Below are positions 21,601 through 32,920 of a stretch of 64,000 bases of DNA, piece after piece. Position 1 is the first letter of the stretch. The number at the start of each line of letters is the position of its first letter. Where the stretch lies: contig NW_020800391.1 in the NCBI RefSeq assembly GCF_003590095.1, forward strand, positions 1 to 64,000. The letters are read 5' to 3'. Both the position numbers and the translations under genes were made by a program. The stretch is from Trichoplusia ni (Eukaryota; Arthropoda; Insecta; Lepidoptera; Noctuidae). The notes under the pieces were generated by a model. It did no database searches. It was not told where the DNA came from and worked only from the letters and a program-made list of their open reading frames with translations.

Positions 21601-24600
21601 AATATTCATTACTTATAACAAGTAACAACTGTGTGAAACAGTAACACGTACAACTCAATGTAGACTGTTGCCAAGTAAGGTAGATGCCTATCTAATTTTA
21701 GTAAAAAATGTGGCTTACTTGGCTCAAGCATCATAAGGCAGAATACAAATATTAAGGAAAACTGATAACAGAAGCATTTTTTTTATATAAAAGCGACTCC
21801 CGCTTTAAGAAATTTAATCCTTGTGTCCCGTTTGGTTTCACAAACATTCATTTCACAACATGTTCCCACACCCGTTTCTATTGCAAGAGACATCATTTTT
21901 ACAGGTATTCCAAAATACATTACTCTACCGACTTGACCTGAAGAAAGTGGCTTACAACACACACTGAGGTCGTATTCAAATACCTCATAAATGAGCTAAT
22001 TTAACAAGAATGTGTAAGGATCGATCCTATTCCCGTTCTCTTGTAACGGTATTTAATCACAGATACCGCTATAGGGACGCTGCACGCTTGATTGTCTAAA
22101 ATTGCCAATGAATTGCTATCATTAAGGAATTAGCGAGACTTCGAACTAATCATCATAAAACATCCATGATACAAGATGCTTCAGCCCCTCTCGCCGTCGA
22201 ACACTTTTACAATCTTTAACCTTAATTATGAGAGCTCAAATGTATGGAAAAAAAAACATTTTATTTCCACAAACTTAGACTTTGAACTTTCATCTAGGAA
22301 TATTTAAGCGTGACGTAGTCGATCGTAGAAATGTCAATTGGCTACAAGCCCTAGGTGGGCAGTTCTTTTGTGTTATAATTTCTATATATTATACAATTTG
22401 CCAACACGCTACTAATAAGTTATAATTATATCTAGACATGTTTAAAACCTACGTAATGTGTTATAGTTAGGTTGCTGTAAACAGTCTTGATTAATATGTA
22501 ACACTTAACACTTATGTATAATTATCAATGTATCTAATTAAATTGATTTGTAATTATATATTAACTGTTGTATAAATCTTTCGTAAGTTATGTCTGTTTG
22601 ATGCAATTTTAAACTAGTTTCTTCGACTGGAGGCCATACTGATTGAACTTTAGATGAGATTTGAAAGTCTTTGGTCTACGACTTTTGTTCGTACAAAATT
22701 TCTCATAAATCCTTCGCTTTCATTTTATTTGCATAATACAATATGCTCTCTTATTAAACACATTGTCATATAAACATTATAGATGATAGTAAACAAGTTG
22801 ACATAATAAACTAGATATCAAACATTCAGCAGAAACATTATTAGTCGAGCAAGCGTCGCTTGGTTAGATAGAATAACAAGCGAAGGTTTCTAGAAAATTA
22901 TCACAAGAATTATGCAATCGAATAATTACTATAATTGTATGCCTAATAGTTTTCATTGTTAACAATGGAACTAATAAAAAACTACTTCACTCTTTCTGAC
23001 TAGTGCTTTCTGTTTCAGGGTCAAGCTGTGAGAATTTACTTCTGTAAATTGTTTTTTAATAAAATGTTAAAATTATATGGAATGTGTTTTAAATATCCTT
23101 ATGTCTTCTGTAATTTAAGCTGCCCTTTAAGTTAACTAATCCTGCCTTTAACTAATCCAAGACACATGGAAAATAATCTGTTTGTAATGTATTCTCTAAT
23201 ACCATTATTCGTTAATACATCTCAACATTTGTACAATAACGTCTTTAAAAATGCATATAACCTTTGACTGTGGAGTTTCTAATCAAGTATTCCTCTTGTT
23301 CTCCCTGACTTCGAGTTCGTCCTTGTAAATTGTAAAGCTACACGCGCCAGGGTGGCTCCGCGCAGTGCGGGCTAACAGGTGGCAGGCCGACAGTCGCTCC
23401 CACAGAACATCCACGAGTTTAGTATTGATTTATTACACATTACGATGTTTTTACTCTCAGGTAACAAATGAGAGATTGATTCTTTTTATACAGGATACGG
23501 GTAACGGACATAAGTAAAACTTATGCCCCTTAAATAAAGGAGTTAGTACTAAGCCCCATTAAAAAAGTTTTTAGCAATGGTGTTTTTACTTAAACTGAAT
23601 GCTAATATTTTACAATTTAAGTATGTTGTTATGCATACATTATATCGCCATCTGGGTATATATGTAGGTAGTTACAGATAGTGAGTTAAAACCGTTTATC
23701 CGTGTTAAATTATCGGGGATATGCGAACATGCAACATGCACTTTGTAAGTGAATCCGATTAAATGAATGACTGTTCGATAAGCGCAGCAGTTAATTAGGT
23801 TTTTAGGTTTAATACATTAATATGTAAACAAGGTTTTATCTACATTATATTATAGACTGTGATAGCCCTACACGAGTGAGTAAAAAAATATCTTTAGAAA
23901 GGAGTTCGCCAAGAGGTACCTATTTTTCTTTTCATACTATGACAATACGGGCAAATTGGACCAATTTCCGATACCCAAAACATTCTCGAAATAACTCCTC
24001 TCAAATTAGAACTGTGGCATGCGTAAGTCGAATCAATGACTGCCCTTATCTGTGTACATTTTGATATTATTATTGATAATACGACCTCATTAATAAGGTA
24101 CCTATTAACTTCCACAAGTTGTCCTTATGTTGTACGAAATTTAAGAAACAAATATGTATTTGTGCTTGTATTAAATTATTCCACTCGCGTGTGGTGTATT
24201 ATAAGAAGATATTTTGTTCTTTTTTTGACCTGTAATGTTTTCACCAAGTATAATTAAATCCTTGATGCTGCATGTTATTAAATAATTCTGCAAAGGTCTA
24301 CAGTGCGACTATAGTTCAAGTCTTTAGTTTATTTTAATTTTCATTATGTTTTTAGTTGCATTTTATTTTTGGATGATTTTAGACGACACACCAAGATTGT
24401 TACCTTTTTAATACCTAGACAATTGAATCACATATTAAAACTACATCACATTAAATCTTTGGTTTGTGTGAAGATTTGAAGACATAAATTCTAGGGAACT
24501 AATTATAAATATCCCAACCACAACAAGTAAGCTAAATATTCATTGAAGTGCCAATTCCGTTATGATACAAATGATGGCGAATATGACAACGGTACAAGCA

Positions 24601-25542
24601 ATTCCATGTAATTGAATTACATTAAGACGAATCTAATCTAATCGCCAAATCTGAAAGTAAAACTGTTGCAGATGCGGAACGAGACAGCGTACTGAAAGGC
24701 GTATAGCGGCATCTCCCTTCCACAATTTCTGTTTCTTATAAATGTAATGTTTCTGAAAGAAGTCGTGGTAGACCCCTGTGAGGCTCTTGATCGGCGTATC
24801 GTTCCGCCTTAAGTTAGGTTCCCGTAGTATTTACTGTTGCTTCTTCATAACTGTATACCTACTGGCCTGCATGATAGAGGATTACCTGAGAACAGGTAGA
24901 TAGGCAGCGTATAAGCCTACTTACAAAATTTGGATAGTTTATAAGTCTACAAATTTTACAAGATTTCGATTGTCAGTTCTACTTTATCCTGTATGATAAT
25001 AATATTATTCTAATCGATATGAAAGTAGTTTTTTTGCTCAATGAGCCTCATTTTTTATTTCTAGAAGATTACTTTAATTTAGTTGCCCTAATTTCACGTT
25101 GCCACTAGGCTTCTAATGAACTCGGTCCCTGTATAATACACCTACAGCCCTATACTAGCTGAATCCACGCTCAAAATTCAACTCCAGACGTGAATCGTTT
25201 CAAATCAGTTCCCGCCAGAAAATATAAAATAGAGTTTACCTGTATACCTTCCAGGCCAGATACAAGACAATATACAACAATAAGACATCTCCGTGTATCT
25301 TGTACGGAAACATCCGGAAGAAAGAACGTCGAACGTCATGAGAATGACTGACATCTATGACACAACGTTTAATATAAATAATATGAAGAAAAACAAGCAT
25401 AAGCGTATTACATAAAACCACCGATGAAGCTTTAAATAAATTGTGAAAGTTACTATAGTTAATATATTTCTGAATTTTGAATAAATATAAATATTCCGTT
25501 GTTTGGTATTTTGTGCCCCTGGTGACAATGCTTTAGAAGAAG
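21598..25542. other. nanos 3' flank and intergenic region
   Basis: Contains a short SINE fragment (21790-21872) and AATAAA hexamers at about 22972 and 23058 that could serve nanos only with a long 3' UTR. At 23340-23400 there is a GC-rich island of about 60 bp in AT-rich surroundings. At 24670-24735 lies a short repeat phrase (GCGGAACGAGACAGCG then GCATCTCCCTTCCACA) that recurs in altered form at 29298-29350 and 52630-52680. No gene seen. Confidence 0.4.
21790..21872 (-). repeat. tRNA-derived SINE, 3' tail fragment
   Basis: GCGACTCCCGCTTTAAGAAA, TTTAATCCTTGTGTCCCGTT and CACAAACATTCATTTCACA match the tail-side half of the copies at 25543-25746 and 1035-1155. The tRNA-like head is missing. Confidence 0.65.
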
Positions 25543-25746
25543 AAGGTTGTGCCCCAAGAAGGAATTTAATCCTTGTGTAGTGGGGGGTTTCTCAAACATT
25601 CAATTCACATGCACAAGGACACCCAGGCAGAACAAGCATTTGTGAGTCAAACAAATGTTTGTTCTAGGCGGGCATCAAATCCGCGACACGTCTTACTCAA
25701 TGGGTTTGGCGTGATGATCTCAACCACTCGGCTATCCGTGCAGTGA
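25543..25746 (-). repeat. tRNA-derived SINE, full-length-looking copy
   Basis: On the minus strand it runs from GCACGGATAGCCGAGTGGTT (an excellent A-box context, tRNA-like) through CATCACGCCAAACCCATTGA, CGCGGATTTGATGCCCGCC (B box position, mutated), AACAAACATTTGTTTGAC, CTTGTGCATGTGAATTGAAT and GGATTAAATTCC. It is the best-preserved head of the four copies. Confidence 0.8.
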
Positions 25747-25989
25747 CAATCAATATGGGCAACACGGAATATATTGTATTCGTTAAGGAAAATGTTTAAA
25801 CTTGTCCCTGCCTTTCATTCAATTACAAAAACTAATGTGATCAGCTTTCTCCTATTCTGTGGTATTTAATTTAACTCTTTAATCTGTTAAAAAGATTGGA
25901 ACAAAAATTTAATTAAATTCACCACCTTATTTTAGTTGGAATGTGTCGAGGAATTGATATAGTTATACGCTTTTAGATTGCGTCAGCAA

Positions 25990-26105
25990 GGAGGAAAACG
26001 GCACCCTATTACTAAGAAAGACTCCGCTGTCCGTCCGACTAGTCGACTGTCACCAGGCTGTATCTCATGAACCGTGATAGATAGACAGTTAAAATTGACA
26101 CATAG
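25990..26105 (-). repeat. Dispersed repeat family F (CGGTTCATGAGATACAGCCTGG type), fragment
   Basis: On the minus strand it carries CAACTGTC-like, ATCACGGTTCATGAGATACA, GCCTGGTGACAGTCGACTAG, GGACGGACAGCGGAGTC and TAATAGGGTGCCG. This is the 3' part of a very common lepidopteran repeat; other copies are at 34740-34945 and 58980-59265. Confidence 0.65.
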
Positions 26106-26884
26106 AAAACAGTGCACTTTGAAATGTAATTCAAAGTATCTTCTATCTGTATTCAATACTAAAACTTTGATTAAAATGTAGGAAGGATTCTATCTAAGAC
26201 GTATTTTGAAGGTAAACATTAGTTCGTAAGTAACAAACCGATTTCTTCATTGCAAAAAAATTCTGGGTTAAATTTTAAAGTAAACAAAATTCTTCTTAAA
26301 TTCTAAATCTTTGTTTCCCTTCACTAGCAACATGCCTAAAGATTTGTCACCGCCATTCGTGGTGTAAAGCCGCGGCTTTTTTCTACAAACCGAACATAAG
26401 CTAATGTTGGTGGTAGTTCCTTACCATAGAAACTGCATAAATCATAAGGCATCTTCCACTTCAATATAAGAGTTGGAGAAAAATAAAACTGACTCTAAAA
26501 TATGTTTAGTAGAAACAATAGAAAGAAATCGTAGAGAAGGCCAGACTGATAGTAGATTTGCCAAAGATCACTTAGTTTCTGCGCTACGTGTGGTCCTTCT
26601 CGTTAACCGTTACGCAATACATGGTATGTTAAACACTAATACCATGGCTAGTAATTATACACTGCCAACATGATTGTACGGTTCTAGAACAATCTTAGAC
26701 ACGTTATGTATTTGTGCATAAATAAACATTCATTTATCTTACTATCAATTATCATCTTTATAACCGTCATTCCATGATTCCATAGCTACATAGGTGTATA
26801 GTAGCTATATATATCTCCTTATAGATGTAAAGTTTTTAAGTCTGTGACGTTGAACTGCTTTACTGATTTTGGAATACATTTTCT

Positions 26885-27135
26885 TACTAGCGGTCGCCCA
26901 CGGCTCCGCCCGCATTGGCTATCACTGAACACCATCATCCTATTTATTTTTTCAGTTGAGTAAAACGATATAAAATAAAATAAAATAGTAAATCTCATTT
27001 TACAGATTACTAAATATGCTTATGTAACGCCTAATCCCTCCAAGAACATGTGCACAAATTTACATGATGATCGGTTAAGTATTTGTCACGTGAAACCGTT
27101 ACAAACAAACTTACATCCACATTTATGATATTAAG
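26885..27135 (-). repeat. Dispersed repeat family E (CCCGCGGCTTCG type), copy 1
   Basis: TTACTAGCGGTCGCCCACGG CTCCGCCCGCATTGG at the left end, then TGATCGGTTAAGTATTTGTC and ACGTGAAACCGTTACAAACAA at the right. This is the usual beginning and end of the family, also seen at 50507-50720 and 53445-53755. Confidence 0.6.
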
Positions 27136-30100
27136 TAGGCATTGATAGTCATTGGCTGAATATCTAAACCCGTAATAGCGCCTAAAGAAGTAGTCTCTGA
27201 CCATCCAGTTTAGAAAGTACTAGTTAATATTTGGCAATATATATGAAACTAGCATAGCATGCATATAATATGCTAACCAACCCGTTCAAACTTCTTGGCA
27301 AGGAATAACTTGTAGGTTACCAAGAGAATTTTCAAAATCCATTCACTAATTACTAATAACTGTTTATAATATTAATTAGTACAGATAAGAACAATAAAGA
27401 ACTTAAAATGGTTTAAGATGGCTTTGGGATCGTGATGTGAATAACCGTCAAACTCCTGGCGGCACGAGGTGGGGGTTCCTTAATACCAATGTGAGTTAAA
27501 TGTCGAAACAGCTGCGACAATAAAATAAAAACAAAAAATATCCTAAGCGCCGTTAATAATTATGGTGGGCAGGAAAACGTATTATTTTAGCATTGCTGTA
27601 GATAGTTGGACGTAAATCATTATAACGCAATTATTAAAGGCAATAATAAAAAGGTCTTTAGAACTAAGCACAATAGCACTGTAAATACCTTCGTGCTAAC
27701 GAGGTTTATACAAATGGAGGATTCATACCATTTTGTTTTCTGAAACGATTTATAAATATTTTCAATTATGGGAAGTAAAAGAAAAACTCGGTGAACCTTA
27801 GTTACAAAACTGTTGTTATATAACGATAGATAATGTAGTGACGTCGTAAAACAGCCAGCCGCACATTTTTACGATAGTCTGTCCGTAGATGCGTGATATA
27901 AATTTGGTTGCCGGCTCAGACAGGAAACAGCCGCTTTGTAAATGGGTATAGTTCAACGACCCGCAAAGTGTGACGATGAGCCATCACATCGGTGGGGCAG
28001 GTCGCGGTCGGGGAACACTCGACACAGCGCCACGTAACACCCCAAGGTCTCATCAACTTGACACAATACCAGCGACAGAACACACGAAATTAATTTACCT
28101 ACAATCCGTACTCTTACATCACACTGTCTATGTCGGTATCTCGGTATCTCCCATTCACTTTCAGCATGCCACTCCATAGTAATTAGTCTTGGCCTAGTCT
28201 TGTTCATAAAATTGAGTTTAGATACAAATTCAGGAGGTGATGAAATTGGACAGGTAAACTTGATTACAGTGAAAATTAAAGGTAAATAGTTACTGGCAAC
28301 AGTTTTTTCATCCTGCCAGAGTACAACCGACTCTAGGCGGGTGTGGGAGTATTAGCCCTTCGTCCCTCGGGTACCGTCTACGCGGTAGGGAGGAGCCCTT
28401 TCTGCATGCACCTTGTAAAATATAGTTAACGACACCCCGGCCCCGACTCAAATATCAGGAAAGTGGATGAAATTAGATTCATTTAGATTCTTTTAAAACT
28501 CTTTACAGTATTTGACCTTCTTGGGTAGCGTAAGATATGGTAATGTTACTAGACTAATCATTTGGCCGCTATCACGTTCTTTTGTCAACCTACTTTTTTT
28601 TTAATTTCTCGTGTGCTCAATTAATGCAAAATTTATGTTTTGTCTTGTGAAACTGAACACGTAATATTATTACCTAATTAATAAATAAATGGAACAAATC
28701 GGATTCATTTGTAACTGTTTGTTTTTGTTTCTTTTTCCAGAAATTAGATAATTTTGTATTTGTATGCACACAGTATATAATCTCAATTATCTATAAATAA
28801 GTACTTATGTACTTCAAAATAATTTTGATACAATACAATAGACTAGTTTATTTTTAACTTGGATATTATAACAACCAATTGTTTATTATCACCAGGGTCA
28901 TCGAATACTTAGGATGGGTGTAAACAGGTTTTGCCGCGGCTTAAAGTAAATGCTGTCATTAAAAATGATTATTAATAGGTAATTAAGTGGTCGATTAGAC
29001 CGCAGCTAGATTCAACCGAAGGAAAACAATAATATTATAATTTACTAAGAGACCTACCACTACCTTCTGAACTACTATTACTACTATTGTTAATAAAAGA
29101 TTCCACTCTTCACCAAGTAATGCGCTGTCAATGTCATGTATCCACAGCTGTACTACCTTATTCTGTTATACTATTATGTTGGATCAATGGATTATTGTTG
29201 TTACCAAGGGCCATGGAGTCTTACAAAGAGGTATCTTCTTTTACAATTAAGAGGCCTCGAGGATCGCCACCTCTTAAAGTGATATTACTACAGCTGAGGA
29301 AGCGGAACAAAGCAATAGACGGCGTAGAGTGGCGTCTTTCTTCCACAACTCAGGGCATGACCCTACTGTCCCTTCTTTAGAGTGTGAAACAATTTAAAAT
29401 ACATGAATATGCTCCTCCACTAGACCACCTGAAACGACTTTTGGTATTTATAGTATAAATTGCCGTTTGGAAAATTCTCACCTACGAGAAGTCTTCGATT
29501 CGGACACTAGTAAAAAATAATCAAATTGAATGCACACTACTGTAACTAATTTTACACTGAATGTCGTCAATGAAGTGATATTATCTCTTTAATTGACCTA
29601 ACCCAAATCTAAATGATTTATTTAAGTAGCTCAATACATTCACTTGGATAACGAGACTACGTTAATAATCCGGTTCCTAAGTTAACCATGAAGGTGATGC
29701 ATGCAACACTGTCACTGCAACTGTTTATGCTGTTAACATTGCAATGTCCGAGCCCGAAAAAAAAGTTGAATGACAGCTAATTGATGTTTCGATTGACCGA
29801 TTCTATTCTATATCCTTTATTGTATATCCCTGATGCGTTTGTATGGCTTAGTACATCTATAAAATGCACCGTTAACCACTAAACTTATCATCTTAATAGT
29901 TTTAGGTACTCGCGTCGTAGATTCTGTTTACAAGCTGGCGGTGTGCGAGTAGATAGACAAGTCTAATGTTCGATGTTGATAGGGGTTATCGCCGTCTAGG
30001 TCGACCGCACTATAAAAAGGCGGGACCATTAGCATTAACCCGGTAGAATGTTTGGACAATCAGCAAGTTAAGCCGTAGTTCAAGGAGGATGCATTAGTAT

Positions 30101-32815
30101 TAAGCAACCTCGATCAAACCTTGAAGAAGTGATTTATTTACCTTTGTAATGCTATTTTAATATTTGTCACAATTGTCGGAGGTAGCGGCATCTGTTGTTT
30201 CAAGCAAAGAGTTATCAATAGTGGTTTCATACTAGGATGGAAAATTTCCTCTCGATTATAACGTCGCGTCCTCACAACGTTTTAGTTTCATTAATATGAC
30301 ACAGATGTCGCTGTAAGTCTGATAGAAGTCAGAAGGGTAATAATAATGGATGTAGTATTTTATTCTTTCATTAATATTCTATATGGGGATCTATTGTTAA
30401 AGTTCCACTCATAAAGTGAGATGGATGATGTGAGTGAATATAGTAAAATAAATTATGTCGAGATATAAGAATTTTGATTTTTATCCGAACAGCTGATTAC
30501 TTATTAGATGCTTCGTTTGCTCCATTGAATTATTAGGTTTTTTTGATGTTCCGTGCTAGTAAATAAGGTCGTTTGTCGCGCGGCACGTGTGCGGCGGCGC
30601 TTGCGCTTGTCGCCCGCGGCGTCACCAGGCGTCACGACTCACGAGCCCACACCGTCCCAGCCACTCGTCATTTCGATGTAATAACGAGCAGTCGTGTCGC
30701 TACAGGGCTCATTGTAGTTCACACGAAAGCCCTTAATAGTGCCTTTTCAAATGTAGTCCTTTGGTGTTATTCAGCGCAAAGGCTTTATATCTGAACTTCG
30801 AGAGGAAAATCGATGCAATCGTAAGTACATTGTTGATATTTTACATTATTTATTACAAAGACTTTAACAACATATTGCACAATTTCTACACTTTTCAGTT
30901 AATAGACTTACAGAAAATGATGAAACGTTTGACATGAGTTGGTATACATTCACAGTGGCTCTTTGTGACTTTCTCTTTGATATGAAACTTCACTACGACC
31001 TTTAATTTGCGAGCACGAGTGAGAACATTCAATCTGTATCGTATTTATGAATTTCACTCAATAAGAGTTCGCAAAACGTCACCCTAATCAAAAGCCATTC
31101 ATAAATATCGAGATGGCAGTATAATGGGACGAGATATTTGTGTCACAATGGAGTCTAGACGCGCGGCATCTGACCCCAAATCAGTTTATGAACCGAATAG
31201 CTCGGAACAATGTCCCCTAAACTTGCACGTGGTTGTTAAATATAGACCACGCTGTGTGGCGCTCAGGCATTATAACAAACCCGTCGTACAAAACCGCTAA
31301 ACAGAAACATAAGTTAGAATATTGTAGAATTTTGAGGTCAAACACAAACAAATTTCATCAGCAAATACGCGCGTTCAGGAAACTATTTATCTGCGTCTGC
31401 CTTGAATTAAGTAAAACGCCTTGTACGAGTATTTGTTAACGGTACCTACGTACTAAATTAATTAGGCGCCAGCGTTACGTTACGGCACGATTTAACCGCA
31501 ATATTTAACTATAATGTGTTGCTATATCAATCCTGTTGCTAAGTGATAAGATTGGGTGGAATGATAAGAAAAAATCTATGACTCATGTGCTAACACAATT
31601 CTAGGGATTTCTGGAAAAATATGAGTGGTTAAACACCAACGTTACACTGACCGGAAAATTACAAAATACTGATTTGCTTAGTTAAGATTGACGAATACGT
31701 TTGTACAATTACATGCAATGTATGAAGCACTGAGGACTAGTGTTAGTCAGCCATTAGGCACGTATCACTTGCATGATAAATGCTTACACGAGACGAGGAA
31801 ATATTCATTATTCATGTTATTACATGGTAGTGATACAAACTTGTTGGGAAACTCTTGAATATTGAGTATATAATGATAAAAAAATCCTGATACTAAATTC
31901 TTTCTCAAATGAAACCCTCCCTTGTCAAAATGAGTGGGCTGTAGAGTTGTTATATTCTTTTTCATTTTATATTATTATGAAAACGCTTTGTAAACCAATA
32001 AAATGCATGCATGCAAGAAGTAGTGGTTTATTTCAAACGCGACGTAAACTATAAGTACAACGAGGAAAATTGTTTCGCTTTGTTAAATCGATTTCAATGC
32101 GCTGTGATAAGATTCGTTACAAACATTAAAAGTTTACATTAAAATCAAACGATATGGTTAAATCGAATACTTTTTTGCCAAACAGTTGAAGATACATTAT
32201 ACATGTACCATAATAAGTAATCTGTCTTCTGATATCTATTCTTTCATGATTGCCTACAACAATACGTACCTACGATTAAATGTAGGAAGAAAGGGTTGTC
32301 TTGTTAAGAATCACAAAATTATTTATTTAAATTTATGCGTATATAAAAATATAAGGACAAAACAAGTGAATACCTCAGAAGTTGTTACGAGAATTTTCAT
32401 TCACATAACTCACTTAAAGGCTGTGAATCCTTAATTTGAATCCTTTATTCATATAGTAACTATGCTATATATCATCCCATATGCCATCAACAAAATAAAT
32501 ACTGTAGAGTTAACAAGTTTTGGTCTAGGCGTCTCTACTAAAAGCCTAACATTTATAATAATGATCGATCAACATGTAAAACAATATATTGTAATATGTA
32601 CCATTTAACTTAATCAAAATTTCGAAAGAAAATGCAATAAAAAATGATAAAAAGAAACAATAGCGAAGTTCAAAACACAGGTAAAAGTAGAGTTGGTTCA
32701 AAAGAAATAGGATTTCCAAAGTACTACAATAAATCCAATATTTACAATCAAATCTCAAAATACATAAGCAATCGTTATAACGTCGATGTTAGTTAGAACT
32801 AGCACGAAGGTACCT
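27136..32815. other. Intergenic with two GC-rich patches and one TATA motif
   Basis: No supported gene. 27935-28080 and 30570-30670 are GC-rich relative to surroundings. 28300-28450 looks like a decayed LINE piece (GGGTGTGGGAGTATTAGCCC, CGGGTACCGTCTACGCGGTA). The frame 29087-29380 overlaps the short repeat phrase also seen at 24670 and is not convincing. The remainder is AT-rich and unassigned. Confidence 0.4.
30011..30018 (+). promoter_or_regulatory. Possible TATA box
   Basis: TATAAAAA followed by GGCGGG is a good core-promoter match in shape. No clear initiator (TCAGT) lies 25-32 nt downstream, and no credible open frame follows (the ATG at about 30048 closes after a few codons). It may be a chance match or serve a non-coding transcript. 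Confidence 0.2.
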
Positions 32816-32920
32816 ATGAATGAAAGAGTATTTACAAAACATGTTAGCAAGGACCGTGTGAATGGCACTCGTGGAAATACCACAATTACGACTAAATTGT
32901 ACCCGCACGCTGACATCCAG
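32816..32920 (+). CDS. Candidate first exon of the PG-rich gene
   Basis: ATG at 32816 opens MNERVFTKHV and stays open for 35 codons to ATCCAG/GTATGT, a near-ideal donor. The phase (0) fits the acceptor at 37342. No other open downstream exon in this window competes for it. If wrong, this could be the first exon of a different gene or a chance frame. Confidence 0.4.

Noticed and set aside
25543..25746. A functional tRNA gene on the minus strand (GGATAGCCGAGTGGTT head)
   Set aside because: The acceptor stem and anticodon arm do not form a full cloverleaf, the B-box is mutated, and the same head plus unrelated tail recurs elsewhere: this is a SINE.
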